In this document: positions 18,248 to 27,004 of the stretch, one piece after another
Numbering within the stretch: position 1 is the first letter of the stretch
Layout of the letters: every line of letters starts with the position of its first letter
Origin: an uncultured Holophagaceae bacterium
GTDB taxonomy: Bacteria; Acidobacteriota; Holophagae; Holophagales; Holophagaceae
Direction of reading: 5' to 3'
DNA: 60,287 bases
Assembly: GCA_903913215.1 (NCBI GenBank)
Contig: CAIWKE010000017.1
Coordinates: 1 to 60,287 of the forward strand
The notes under the pieces: generated by a model
What the model was told of the DNA's origin: nothing
The model's input: only the letters and a program-made list of their open reading frames with translations
The model's database searches: none
Program-made: the position numbers and the translations under genes

Positions 18248-19240
18248 ATGGCCCCTTCCACCCCGGTTCTCGGCCCCGTCGGCAGCTACGTGAAGCATCA
18301 TTTTCGGCATTTCAACGCTGCGGCCCTGGTGGACGCGGCCGAAGGCTACCGGGTCTACCTTGAGCAGGGCGGCAAGATGATGGTCACCCTGGCCGGGGCC
18401 ATGAGTACCGCCGAGCTGGGACTTTCCTTCGCCGAGATGATCCGCCAGGACAAGGTGCACCTCATCGTCTGCACCGGCGCGAACCTGGAAGAGGACATCT
18501 TCAACTTGGTGGCCCATGACTTCTACGAGCGCGTCCCCCACTACCGGGACCTCACCCCCCAGGACGAGGCTGACCTCCTCAGCCGCCACATGAACCGCGT
18601 GACGGACACCTGCATCCCCGAGATGGAAGCCATGCGCCGCATGGAAAAGGCCATGTTGGACGTCTGGACCAGGGCCGACCAGGCCGGGGAACGCTACTTC
18701 CCCCATGAGTTCTTCCAGCAGGTTCTGAAGGCCGGGGTTCTGAAGCCTTCCTATCAGATCGACCCCAAGCACTCCTGGATGCTGGCCGCCCTCGAAAAGA
18801 ACGTGCCCATCGTCGTTCCGGGCTGGGAGGACAGCACCCTGGGCAACATGTACGCCGCCGCCGTCATCCGGGGCGACGTGAAGAACGTCCACACCGTGCG
18901 CACCGGCATCGAGTACATGACCTGGCTGGCCCAGCATTACCAGGACGTCACCAAGACCGCGACGCTCGGCATGTTCCAGATCGGCGGCGGCATCGCCGGC
19001 GACTTCCCCATCTGTGTGGTGCCCATGCTCCACCAGGACCTGGAGCTGACCTCCGTGCCCCTCTGGGGCTACTTCTGCCAGATCAGCGACAGCACCACCA
19101 GCTACGGCTCCTACTCCGGCGCCGTGCCCAACGAGAAGATCACCTGGGGCAAGCTGGGCATCAACACGCCCAAGTTCATCGTCGAGAGCGATGCCACCAT
19201 CGTGGCCCCGCTGGTCTTCGCATACTTATTGGGCTGGTAG
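18248..19240 (+). CDS. Deoxyhypusine synthase-like protein (homospermidine-type)
   Basis: The 330-residue protein belongs to the deoxyhypusine synthase family: KMMVTLAGAMSTAELGLSFA, the NAD-binding VCTGANLEEDIFN, PIVVPGWEDSTLGNMYAA, FQIGGGIAGDF and the C-terminal WGKLGINTPKFIVESDATIV with the lysine that in eukaryotic enzymes carries the aminobutyl group. Bacteria lack eIF5A, and several bacterial relatives make homospermidine or modify other amines, so the substrate is likely a polyamine. GGAGG lies just before ATG 18248. Confidence 0.85.
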   Translation: MAPSTPVLGPVGSYVKHHFRHFNAAALVDAAEGYRVYLEQGGKMMVTLAGAMSTAELGLSFAEMIRQDKVHLIVCTGANLEEDIFNLVAHDFYERVPHYRDLTPQDEADLLSRHMNRVTDTCIPEMEAMRRMEKAMLDVWTRADQAGERYFPHEFFQQVLKAGVLKPSYQIDPKHSWMLAALEKNVPIVVPGWEDSTLGNMYAAAVIRGDVKNVHTVRTGIEYMTWLAQHYQDVTKTATLGMFQIGGGIAGDFPICVVPMLHQDLELTSVPLWGYFCQISDSTTSYGSYSGAVPNEKITWGKLGINTPKFIVESDATIVAPLVFAYLLGW

Positions 19241-19255
19241 AAAAGCCAAAAAGAT

Positions 19256-19335
19256 CCACCGCCAAGACGCCAAGACGCCAAGAAGGCAGGAAAACCAGAC
19301 CTGCTCTTTTCTTGGCGCCTTGGCGTCTTGGCGGT
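19256..19335. repeat. Inverted repeat element B (CCAAGACG family), no gene inside
   Basis: The left arm 19256-19284 reads CCACCGCCAAGACGCCAAG then ACGCCAAGAA. The right arm (about 19308-19335) is its near reverse complement. The centre pairs further (gcagg with cctgc), so the whole forms one 80-nt hairpin. It lies between the convergent deoxyhypusine-synthase-like and methyltransferase genes and may double as their terminator. Confidence 0.88.
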
Positions 19336-19364
19336 AATTCAGTTGTCTTTGGCGCCAGTCCAGT

Positions 19365-20114
19365 TCACAGGTCCCAGACCAGCAGCCGTGAACCTTCGCG
19401 GCCTTTCACGGGGATCACGCGGGCGGGGGTCTCGCCGGGGACTTCGAAGCTGTGGCTGATAAAGCGGGTGCCGGGTTGCATCTCGCGCAGGGCCTTGGCC
19501 CAGAGGGCGGGCATGGGCACGGGGGAGAGGAAGGCGTAGGCCACGTCGAATGTGGCGAGGTCCGTAGACCAGAGGCTACCCAGGCGGATGTGGGCATTGG
19601 GCAGGGGGAGGCAGCGCAGCCAGGCCACCAGCCAGGTGAGAGGCGAAGCCTCCACGCCCATGAAGACGCCGTCGGGGCGGGCCTTGGCCAGGTGCGCCAC
19701 GGGGCCGCCCAGGCCGCAGCCCAGGTCCACGAAGCGGGTGCCCGGCAGCTCAGGCACCAGGCTTTCCAGCTTGGCCCAGGCATCCTCGCTGGCGTGGTAG
19801 AGGGGCACGCGGTTCAGCAGTCCGCCCCCGAACACGAGCGCCAGGCCCAGGAAGAGGCCCAGGTAGACCCAGCCAGGGATGGGGGCCCCCCAGAGGGCCC
19901 GCACCAGGAAGGGCAGGGCGGCCTGCATGAAGACCCAGCGGGGATCCAGGTCCAGGCTGCGGGAGATGAACACCGCCAGCACCGCCTGGAGCAGCACCCA
20001 GAGGAAGGGACTGAAGCGCAGCCCCAGCCGCGCCAGCCCCACCAGCACCGCAAAACCCAGGGCCTGCGCCAGCAGGGCGCGCAGGATCGGAGGCAGGCGG
20101 CGGAGGAGCGACAT
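19365..20114 (-). CDS. Membrane-anchored class I SAM-dependent methyltransferase
   Basis: The first about 115 residues hold three or four hydrophobic segments (LLAQALGFAVLVGLARLGL, FLWVLLQAVLAVFIS, WVYLGLFLGLALVFGGGLL). They are followed by a Rossmann-type methyltransferase domain with motif I FVDLGCGLGGPVAHLA and the acidic FMGVEASPLTW. Substrate is unknown; the fusion to membrane helices suggests a membrane-embedded substrate such as a lipid or quinone (inference). The start is uncertain: ATG 20114 and 20123 are both plausible, and no clear ribosome site decides. Confidence 0.7.
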   Translation of the reverse strand: MSLLRRLPPILRALLAQALGFAVLVGLARLGLRFSPFLWVLLQAVLAVFISRSLDLDPRWVFMQAALPFLVRALWGAPIPGWVYLGLFLGLALVFGGGLLNRVPLYHASEDAWAKLESLVPELPGTRFVDLGCGLGGPVAHLAKARPDGVFMGVEASPLTWLVAWLRCLPLPNAHIRLGSLWSTDLATFDVAYAFLSPVPMPALWAKALREMQPGTRFISHSFEVPGETPARVIPVKGREGSRLLVWDL

Positions 20115-20184
20115 GGGGCCCATGCGAGGAAAGTCAAAAAGGGCGGGTGGTGAGAGATACATCGGGAACGCGGATAAAAGCATT

Positions 20185-20353
20185 TAACCGCAGAGGCCGC
20201 AGAGGGCGCAGAGAAAGACCTCCGTTCGGCAGCTGTGCCCATTAGTTCTTTGTGGCCATGCTTTTGTTTAAGTTGCGGCCCCGGTCGCGCTGCGTGAACC
20301 TGGGCAAGTTAAGACCCATCTCCCTCTGCGCTCTCTGCGTCCTCTGCGGTTGA
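20185..20353. repeat. Inverted repeat element C (CAGAGGACG family) with 100-bp interior
   Basis: The left arm 20185-20217 reads TAACCGCAGAGGCCGCAGAG then GGCGCAGAGAAAG. The right arm (20323-20353) is the near reverse complement (CTCTGCG, CTCTCTGCG, TCCTCTGCGGTT). Units are 9 nt (CGCAGAGGA-like). The roughly 100-bp interior has no open frame I trust. It sits in the divergent gap between the methyltransferase and gluQ genes. Confidence 0.87.
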
Positions 20354-20381
20354 ATATCTTTTTCAGGCATCCTCCACTCCT

Positions 20382-21281
20382 ATGTCCCTCGGTCGCTTCG
20401 CTCCTTCGCCCACGGGTGTGCTGCACCTGGGGAACCTGCGCACGGCGCTGGCCTCCTGGCTTTCCGCGCGGGCGGTGGGCGGGTGCTGGCTCATCCGCAT
20501 GGAGGATGTGGACGGACCCCGCTGTCGCCGGGACCTGGGCGAGGCGCAGCTGCGCGACCTGGGGGCCCTGGGCCTGGACTCCGACGAGCCCCTGCTCTGG
20601 CAGTCGGAACGCGGCGACCGCTACCGCGCCGTGCTGGAGACCCTGCACCAGGCGGGTCACCTTTATCCCTGCGCCTGCAGCCGCAAGGATCTCCAAGCGC
20701 TGGCCTCGGCCCCCCACCTTGAGGACGGCCTGCGGCCCTACCCAGGCCGCTGCCGGGGGCAGGGCTGGGAGGGCTTTGACCGGGCTCTGCGCCTGCGGTT
20801 GCCCGAGGGACCGGTGACCTGGGCGGACCTGGTGCTGGGATCCCAGCACGATGACCCCGCCACCCTCACGGGCGATCCCCTGCTGTTCCGGCGGGACGGC
20901 TGCTTCGCCTACCACCTGGCCGTGGTGGTAGATGACGGAGACCAGGGCGTCACGGAGGTGGTGCGGGGCGGGGATCTGCGCGCCGTGACTGCCACCCAGA
21001 TCCGCCTCCAGGAGGCCCTCGGCCTCCCCCGCCCGGCCTACGCCCACCTGGGCATGGTGGTGGGCCCCGATGGAAGCCGCCTGGGCAAGCGGGCCGGGGC
21101 CCTGGGGGTGGCGGCCCTGGCCGCCCGGGGCGTGGGGACCGCCGAGGTGCTGGGTTGGCTGGGCTGGAGCCTGGGCTGCCTGGCCGAGCCTCAGCCCTGC
21201 CAGGCCGCAGAGCTGGTGGTGGCCTTTCGCTGGGACCGGGTGCCCGCCGGGGAGCTGCGGGTACCTCTGGACTGGGTCTGA
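20382..21281 (+). CDS. gluQ: Glutamyl-Q tRNA(Asp) synthetase
   Basis: The 299-residue protein is a truncated glutamyl-tRNA synthetase with only the catalytic core: RFAPSPTGVLHLGNLRTAL (HIGH region), LIRMEDVDGPRC, the zinc-site CACSRKDL with YPGRC, and the KMSKS-like region SRLGKRAGA. There is no anticodon-binding domain. Known relatives attach glutamate to the queuosine base of tRNA-Asp. The start follows the repeat element C by 28 bp, so its promoter may lie within or next to that element. Confidence 0.9.
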   Translation: MSLGRFAPSPTGVLHLGNLRTALASWLSARAVGGCWLIRMEDVDGPRCRRDLGEAQLRDLGALGLDSDEPLLWQSERGDRYRAVLETLHQAGHLYPCACSRKDLQALASAPHLEDGLRPYPGRCRGQGWEGFDRALRLRLPEGPVTWADLVLGSQHDDPATLTGDPLLFRRDGCFAYHLAVVVDDGDQGVTEVVRGGDLRAVTATQIRLQEALGLPRPAYAHLGMVVGPDGSRLGKRAGALGVAALAARGVGTAEVLGWLGWSLGCLAEPQPCQAAELVVAFRWDRVPAGELRVPLDWV

Positions 21282-21466
21282 TCCAGCGGGTTCACCCCAG
21301 GAACAGAGACCTCCGATCCATTCCTCCCGAAATGCTGCCATCCGAGCCACCAAGGCCGAAGGCCAAGGCACAGGGCAGCCAGGTGGCCTGAGGTCGATCT
21401 TCTGCGCCTCGCAGTTGGTGCGGTGGTGACCAGGACTAAAGCCGCTCCGAGGCGCCCGAAAACGAC

Positions 21467-21492
21467 AAAGGACCCGCCGAGGCGGGTCCTTT
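21467..21492 (-). terminator. Intrinsic terminator after rpsT
   Basis: On the minus strand a 12-bp stem (aaaggacccgcc / ggcgggtccttt) lies 20 bp beyond the rpsT stop. The 185 bp between it and gluQ hold nothing recognisable. Confidence 0.85.
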
Positions 21493-21511
21493 GATTGAAG
21501 TTGAGCGACCG

Positions 21512-21775
21512 TTAGGCCAGCTTGTTGACCTTAAGCGCCAAGCGGGACTTGGAGCGGTCCGCGGCGTTCTTGTGCATGACGCCCTTGCGGCAGGCCTTGT
21601 CGATGAGGCCCTGGGTCAGGGGCAGCACCTGGGCGGCCTCGTCCTTCTTGCCGCTGGCGACCAGGGCGAGGAAGGTCTTGACGGCGGTCTTGAGGGTCGA
21701 GCGGTTGCTGCGGTTGCGCAGGCGGGCCTCGGCATCGCGACGAGCCTTCTTGGCGGCAGACTTGTGATTGGCCAT
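21512..21775 (-). CDS. rpsT: 30S ribosomal protein S20
   Basis: The 87-residue basic helical protein begins MANHKSAAKKARRDAEARLR and contains SNRSTLKTAVKTFLA and GVMHKNAADRSKSRLALKVN, the standard S20 pattern. It binds 16S rRNA early in 30S assembly. The start is the ATG at 21775, since the MANHKSA beginning is universal in the family. It is a single-gene unit with its own terminator. Confidence 0.97.
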   Translation of the reverse strand: MANHKSAAKKARRDAEARLRNRSNRSTLKTAVKTFLALVASGKKDEAAQVLPLTQGLIDKACRKGVMHKNAADRSKSRLALKVNKLA

Positions 21776-21964
21776 GTTCGGATCTCCAGCCTCGGAACAG
21801 ACCCCTTGACAGGGGCTTGGCGAAGCACGAAAGACCATCCTATCGCAATCCAGCCGGAGTTCAAGGCCAAAATACCGGGCCCAGGCCTCAATCGCCCCTT
21901 CCTCGCAGAGCCGCCGTGGGTCATCCTAGTCGGAGGCGAATGGCCTCCCGGGAAGGGTGGGACC

Positions 21965-22795
21965 ATGCCGCAGTTGAAATTGGAGTCCGTCGTGGAGCTT
22001 GCGACGAAGGCGAAGGCCTTGCGCAGGGACGTGCTGTTGCAGATCTACAAGGCCCAGAGCGGCCATCCAGGCGGGAGCCTCAGCTGGATCGACATCGGTG
22101 TGGCGCTTTATTACCACGAGATGAAGGTGTTCCCCGAGAATCCCGCCGATCCCGCCCGGGACCGCTTCGTGCTCTCCAAGGGCCACGCCTGCCCCAGTCA
22201 GTACGCCATCCTCGCGGACCAGGGCTTCTTCCCCCGGAGCTGGCTGGAGACCTTCCGCATCTACCCCACCAAGCTCCAGGGCCACGCTGAGAACCACTAC
22301 ACCCCCGGGGTGGAAGTGACCACTGGCAGCCTGGGCCAGGGCCTGCCCCAGGCCGTGGGCATCGCCATCGGCCTGAAGGTGCAGAAGTCCGGGTCCCGCG
22401 TCTACTGTGTGGTGGGCGATGGCGAAAGTCAGGAAGGCGTCATCTGGGAGGCGGCCATGTCGGCGCCCCACCACAAGCTGGACAACCTCTGCGTCTTCCA
22501 TGACCTCAATGGCCTGCAGATCGACGGTGCCGTGAAGCAGGTCATGAACATCAACCCCGTCCCTGACAAGTGGCGCGCCTTCGGGTGGGCTGTGAAGGAG
22601 ATCGACGGCCACGACTTCACTCAGATTCTCGAGGCCCTGGCCTGGGCCCGGACCATCCAGGGCCAGCCCGCCATGATCTGCGCCCGCACCGTCAAGGGCA
22701 AGGGCGTGAGCTTCATGGAGAACCAGGCCGGCTGGCACGGCGTACCCCCAAAACAGGCGGAATACGAGCAGGCCCTGGCCGAGCTGGCGGATTGA
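21965..22795 (+). CDS. Transketolase, N-terminal (TPP-binding) subunit
   Basis: The 276-residue protein is the N-terminal half of transketolase: IYKAQSGHPGGSLSWIDIG, RFVLSKGHACPSQYAI, GSLGQGLPQAVGIAIGLK, the TPP motif VVGDGESQEGVIWEA and NLCVFHDLNGLQIDG. In split transketolases this half binds the TPP diphosphate and needs a separate C-terminal subunit. Here the next gene is argS, 11 bp on, so the partner gene must lie elsewhere. GGGAAGGG-type bases precede ATG 21965. Confidence 0.9.
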   Translation: MPQLKLESVVELATKAKALRRDVLLQIYKAQSGHPGGSLSWIDIGVALYYHEMKVFPENPADPARDRFVLSKGHACPSQYAILADQGFFPRSWLETFRIYPTKLQGHAENHYTPGVEVTTGSLGQGLPQAVGIAIGLKVQKSGSRVYCVVGDGESQEGVIWEAAMSAPHHKLDNLCVFHDLNGLQIDGAVKQVMNINPVPDKWRAFGWAVKEIDGHDFTQILEALAWARTIQGQPAMICARTVKGKGVSFMENQAGWHGVPPKQAEYEQALAELAD

Positions 22796-22806
22796 GGACA
22801 CACGGC

Positions 22807-24606
22807 ATGGATGCACTGCGACGCACCTTCGAACAGCAGCTGGGCGCGGCCCTGCCCGGCGTGGACATCACGCTGGAGCGGCCCCGCTCCGGCGAGCTGG
22901 GCGACCTGGCCTTCCCGTGCTTCCGGGCCGCCAAGCAGCTGGGGAAGAACCCCGTACAGCTCTCGCAGGAGCTGGCCGGGAGCCTCCACATCGAAGGGGC
23001 CACCCTGGTGGCCGCAGGGCCTTACCTGAATCTGAAGCTGGCCCCGGCCACCCGCGCTGCGGCCATCCTGAGCGCCCTCCTAGCGGCTCCGGCGGAGCAG
23101 CCCTTCGGGCGCCAGCCCGCCAACGGGAAGAAGGTCATCGTCGAGTACAGCTCGCCGAACATCGCCAAGCTCTTCACCATCGGCCATCTGCGCTCCACCA
23201 TGATCGGCCACGCCCTGGCCCAGGTGCACCAGTTCCTGGGCTACGAGGTCACCCGCCTCAACCACCTGGGGGACTGGGGCACTCAGTTCGGCACCCTGCT
23301 GGCGGCTTATACCCGCTGGGCCCAGGCGGACAACGCGGATCTGGAAGCGGACTTCGAGTGGGCCGAACCCGCGCCCGAGAAGCGGCGCACGCCGCTGTTC
23401 CGGCTCTTCCAGCTCTACGTGCGCTTCCACGCCGACGAAGAGCAGGATCCGGCCATGCGCGACGAGGCCCGGGACTGGTTCAAGCGCCTGGAGGCCGGTG
23501 ATCCAGAGGCCCGGCGCCTCTGGAAGTGGTTCCGCACCATCTCCCTCAAGGAGTTCCAGCGCATCTACGACCGCCTGGGCGTCAGCTTCGACACCCTGGA
23601 GCAGGGCGAGGCCTTTTACGAGGACCAGCTGGTCCCCACCATGCAGAAGCTGGAAGATGCCGGCCTTTTGGTGGCGGGTGACAAGGGCGCCCGCATCATC
23701 AACCTGGAAGATGTGGGCATCAGCACCCCCTGCCTCGTGCAGAAGGGCGACGGCACCAGCATCTACGCCACCCGCGACCTGGTGGCGGCCCTCTACCGCA
23801 AGCAGGCCTACGACTTCGACCGCTGCCTCTACGTGGTGGGCACGGACCAGGTGCTGCACTTCCAGCAGATCTTCGCGGTGCTGGCGAAGCTGGATCCCTG
23901 GTTCCAGGGCCGCATGCTCCACACGCCCTTCGGCATGGTCAAGCTGCCCGAGGGCAAGATGAGCACCCGCAAGGGCAATGTCATCTTCCTGGAGGATGTG
24001 CTGGACGAGGCCCGAGATCGCGTGGCCGCCATCATCGAGGAGAAGAACCCCGACCTGCAGGGCCGCGAGGTCGTCGCCGAGCAGCTGGGCATGGGCGCCG
24101 TGGTCTTCTTTGACGCCATGAATGACCGTGTGAAGCCCATCACCTTCACCTGGGATCGCGTCATCGCCCTGGATGGGGACACGGGCCCCTACGTGCAGTA
24201 CGCCCACGCCCGCATCCTCAGCGTGCTGCGCAAGGCGGGCGGCGACTGGGCGGCCAAGGCCCAGTGCGGCGCTGCCACCGGTCCCGTGCTGCCCTTCGCG
24301 CCCACGCCATTGCCCGCAGACCTGGGCGGCTTGGAGGCCCCGGAAGCCCAGGCCCTGCTCTTTGAGTTGGCTGGCCTGCCCGGCGCCATCGCCACCGTGG
24401 TCGAGGGCTGCATGGCTACGCCCCTGGCCCGGCAGCTGGTGAGCGTGGCCCGCGCCTTCAGCGGCTACTACACCAACTGCCCCATCCTGGCCCCGGACAA
24501 CAGCCCTGCCGTCCGCGACGCCCGTCTGGCCCTCTGCGTCGCGACCGCCCGCGCCCTCCGCCAGGGCCTCTACCTCATGGGCATCCAGGCCCCGGAGGAG
24601 ATGTGA
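22807..24606 (+). CDS. argS: Arginyl-tRNA synthetase
   Basis: The 599-residue class I synthetase has the N-terminal Add-1 domain, the HIGH-type motif SSPNIAKLFTIGHLRSTMIG, TRLNHLGDWGTQFG, and the KMSKS-like EGKMSTRKGNVIFLEDVL. The DALR anticodon-binding domain follows (YVQYAHARILSVLRK). The HIGH region reads AKLFTIGH rather than the more usual AKPMHVGH, as in some lineages. GAGGA precedes ATG 22807. Its stop overlaps the GTG of the next gene (the GxxExxY protein). Confidence 0.95.
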   Translation: MDALRRTFEQQLGAALPGVDITLERPRSGELGDLAFPCFRAAKQLGKNPVQLSQELAGSLHIEGATLVAAGPYLNLKLAPATRAAAILSALLAAPAEQPFGRQPANGKKVIVEYSSPNIAKLFTIGHLRSTMIGHALAQVHQFLGYEVTRLNHLGDWGTQFGTLLAAYTRWAQADNADLEADFEWAEPAPEKRRTPLFRLFQLYVRFHADEEQDPAMRDEARDWFKRLEAGDPEARRLWKWFRTISLKEFQRIYDRLGVSFDTLEQGEAFYEDQLVPTMQKLEDAGLLVAGDKGARIINLEDVGISTPCLVQKGDGTSIYATRDLVAALYRKQAYDFDRCLYVVGTDQVLHFQQIFAVLAKLDPWFQGRMLHTPFGMVKLPEGKMSTRKGNVIFLEDVLDEARDRVAAIIEEKNPDLQGREVVAEQLGMGAVVFFDAMNDRVKPITFTWDRVIALDGDTGPYVQYAHARILSVLRKAGGDWAAKAQCGAATGPVLPFAPTPLPADLGGLEAPEAQALLFELAGLPGAIATVVEGCMATPLARQLVSVARAFSGYYTNCPILAPDNSPAVRDARLALCVATARALRQGLYLMGIQAPEEM

Positions 24607-25058
24607 GTCCTTCTCCCAAATCCGACCCCCAAAAAACTGAAACTGATCACCACCAAGACACCAAGGCACCAAGAAAAGATCTTTCGATAGACGAGGAGCG
24701 GGCGGCCTCATGCATCGTGGACGCGGCCATTAAGGTCCACAAGGCGTTGGGGTCTGGGCTACTTGAGAGTGTCTACGAAACCTGCCTGGCCTATGAGTTA
24801 GGTCACCGGGGGCTTCGAGTGGAAACGCAGGTTCCATTGCCAGTGGTATATGAGGGGCTGACCCTGGATGCCGGATACCGCCTGGACATAGTGGTCGAGG
24901 ATATCGCCGTCATCGAACTCAAAGCGCTGGAGAAGCTCGGCCCGATCCATGACGCCCAGCTACTGACCTATCTTAAGCTTTCTGGCCGTCGTCTCGGCTT
25001 CTTGCTCAACTTCAACGTGCCCCTCATGAAAAACGGAATCTCCAGATTCGTCCGTTAG
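24603..25058 (+). CDS. GxxExxY-family protein, PD-(D/E)XK nuclease-like
   Basis: The 151-residue protein has the family hallmark GLLESVY (Gly52, Glu55, Tyr58) after AAIKVHKALGS. A PD-(D/E)XK-like core follows: RLDIVVEDIAVIELKA with Asp95, Glu105 and Lys107, then HDAQLLTYLKLSGRRLGFLLNFN. GxxExxY proteins have this restriction-endonuclease-like core but no established role. The GTG at 24603 overlaps the argS stop; no better start is visible, so residues about 14-27 (TDHHQDTKAPRK) are translated from the left arm of the flanking inverted repeat. The stop lies at the edge of the right arm. A link between nuclease and repeat is inference. Confidence 0.85.
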   Translation: MSPSPKSDPQKTETDHHQDTKAPRKDLSIDEERAASCIVDAAIKVHKALGSGLLESVYETCLAYELGHRGLRVETQVPLPVVYEGLTLDAGYRLDIVVEDIAVIELKALEKLGPIHDAQLLTYLKLSGRRLGFLLNFNVPLMKNGISRFVR

Positions 25059-25105
25059 ATCTTTTTTCAGTTCTTGGTGTCTTCGTGTCTTGGTGGTGAT
25101 CAGTT
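24641..25105. repeat. Inverted repeat element D enclosing the GxxExxY gene
   Basis: The left arm 24641-24682 begins AACTGATCACCACCAAGACA and ends AAAAGATCT. The right arm 25057-25105 is its near reverse complement, with 21 outer bases matching perfectly. Units are CACCAAGA-like at 8-nt steps. The inner AGATCT ends directly border the coding sequence. The element sits between argS and pyrG and its right arm ends 20 bp before the pyrG start. Confidence 0.9.
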
Positions 25106-25124
25106 CTGTTTTAGGAGTTAGGCG

Positions 25125-26720
25125 ATGACCAAGTATGTGTTCGTCACGGGTGGTGTGTTGTCGAGCCTGGGCAAGGGGATCGCGGCGGCTTCGCTGGGGG
25201 CGCTGCTGGAGGCGCGTGGGATCAAGGTCACGCTCATGAAGATGGATCCCTACCTCAATGTGGATCCGGGCACCATGTCGCCCTTCCAGCACGGCGAGGT
25301 CTTCGTCACCGATGACGGTGCCGAGACGGACCTGGACCTGGGCCACTACGAGCGGTTCACCTCGGTGCCCACCACGTCGAACCACACCATCACCACGGGG
25401 CGCATCTACAACACGGTGATCCAGAAGGAGCGCCGCGGCGACTATCTGGGCAAGACCGTGCAGGTGATCCCGCACATCACGGACGAGATCAAGGGCGTCA
25501 TGAAGAAGGTCGCCAAGGACATGGACGTGGTGATCGTGGAGATCGGCGGCACCGTGGGTGACATCGAGAGCCAGCCCTTCATTGAGGCCATCCGCCAGTT
25601 CAAGCTGGAGGCGGGTCTGGGCAACGCCATCAACATGCACCTCACCTACGTGCCCTACATCAAGACAGCCGGGGAGCTGAAGTCCAAGCCCACCCAGCAC
25701 AGTGTCAAGGAGCTGCGGGCCCTGGGTATCCAGCCGGACGTGCTGCTCTGCCGCGCCGAGCAGCACATCCCCCGGGAGCTGAAGGACAAGATCGCGCTGT
25801 TCTGCTCCGTCACGCAGGATGCGGTGTTCAGCGCCCTGGACGCTCACTCCATTTACGAAGTTCCCCTGAACCTGCACAAGGAGGGACTGGATGCCAAGGT
25901 CTCGGCCCTGCTGGGCCTGGGTGAGCAGGTGCCGGACCTCAGCGCCTGGGAAAACCTGCTGCATCGCATCCGCAATCCCAAGGGCAGCGTGCGCATCGGT
26001 GTGGTGGGCAAGTACGTGGAGTTCAAGGAGAGCTACAAGAGCCTCATCGAAGCCCTGCACCACGCGGGCTACGGTCTGGAGACCCAGGTGGACCTCAAGT
26101 GGATCGAGGCCGAGGATCTGGAGACCGTGGATCCCGCCAGCCTGCTGCAGGACTGCCACGGCATCCTCGTGCCCGGAGGCTTCGGCGTGCGTGGCACCCG
26201 CGGCATGATCAAGTCCATCCAGTACGCCCGTGAGCACAAGATCCCCTTCTTCGGCATCTGCCTCGGCATGCAGATGGCGTCCGTGGAGTTCGCACGGAAT
26301 GTGGCAGGCCTGGAAGGCGCGGACTCCACCGAGTTTGACGACGCGCCCAAGCACCGGGTCATCTTTAAACTGCGAGAGCTGGTGGATGTGGAGGAACTGG
26401 GCGGCACCATGCGGCTCGGCGCCTACCCCTGCCACTTGGCCCCGGATAGCCAGGCTGCCAAGGCCTACGGCACCACGGCCATCAGTGAACGCCATCGCCA
26501 CCGCTACGAGTTCAACCACGAGTTCAAGAAGGCACTGGAGGCCCAGGGCCTCCTGTTTACGGGCATGAGTCCCGATGGTGTCTTCGTGGAGATTGTGGAG
26601 CTGAAGGACCACCCCTACTTCCTGGCCTGCCAGTTCCACCCTGAGTTCAAGAGCCGCCCCCTGAACCCGCACCCGCTCTTCACCGCCTTCGTGAAGGCCA
26701 GCACCGCGGCACGGGGCTAG
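25125..26720 (+). CDS. pyrG: CTP synthase
   Basis: The 531-residue enzyme makes CTP from UTP, ATP and glutamine. The N-terminal synthetase domain starts [17 protein letters not shown], with [20 protein letters not shown] and [11 protein letters not shown]. The C-terminal glutamine amidotransferase domain has [10 protein letters not shown], the nucleophile [11 protein letters not shown] and the His/Glu pair in QFHPEFKS. Full length. TTAGGAG precedes ATG 25125. The repeat element D lies immediately upstream, so pyrG transcription may be affected by it. Confidence 0.97.
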   Translation: MTKYVFVTGGVLSSLGKGIAAASLGALLEARGIKVTLMKMDPYLNVDPGTMSPFQHGEVFVTDDGAETDLDLGHYERFTSVPTTSNHTITTGRIYNTVIQKERRGDYLGKTVQVIPHITDEIKGVMKKVAKDMDVVIVEIGGTVGDIESQPFIEAIRQFKLEAGLGNAINMHLTYVPYIKTAGELKSKPTQHSVKELRALGIQPDVLLCRAEQHIPRELKDKIALFCSVTQDAVFSALDAHSIYEVPLNLHKEGLDAKVSALLGLGEQVPDLSAWENLLHRIRNPKGSVRIGVVGKYVEFKESYKSLIEALHHAGYGLETQVDLKWIEAEDLETVDPASLLQDCHGILVPGGFGVRGTRGMIKSIQYAREHKIPFFGICLGMQMASVEFARNVAGLEGADSTEFDDAPKHRVIFKLRELVDVEELGGTMRLGAYPCHLAPDSQAAKAYGTTAISERHRHRYEFNHEFKKALEAQGLLFTGMSPDGVFVEIVELKDHPYFLACQFHPEFKSRPLNPHPLFTAFVKASTAARG

Positions 26721-26739
26721 GGTCTTTTTGGAGCGCGAG

Positions 26740-26786
26740 AATCGATCCAGGACGCATGCATGACATGCGGGCTGGATCGATTTTTC
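26740..26786 (+). terminator. Intrinsic terminator after pyrG
   Basis: An 11-bp stem aatcgatccag / ctggatcgatt, with extra internal pairing (gcatg/catgc), is followed by a T run (26781-26785). The remaining 218 bp up to 27005 are AT-richer and probably hold the promoter of the citrate-lyase-like operon; I cannot assign boxes with confidence. Confidence 0.8.
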
Positions 26787-27004
26787 TGTCACGACGCCCA
26801 GTGCAAGCAATCTGAAAGGTTTGCGGTGGTCCAATGGTTTTTCGGGAAAGATTATCGGCAGGTAAATAATCTTGCATCGTAATGCGACCTACCGGTAATC
26901 TTTGAGCTTGGCACTAAAGATGATGTGAGTATCATGTATTAGGACGCGGGATCCCAGGTGGACCGGTGCTCCAGGTCATTGCCAGATTCGATTGAGGGGG
27001 GACC

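Noticed and set aside
13827-25105. CRISPR-like array from the repeated CCAAG and CAGAG units
   Set aside because: Units are 8-9 nt with no unique spacers, arranged as inverted arms, and no cas genes are present.
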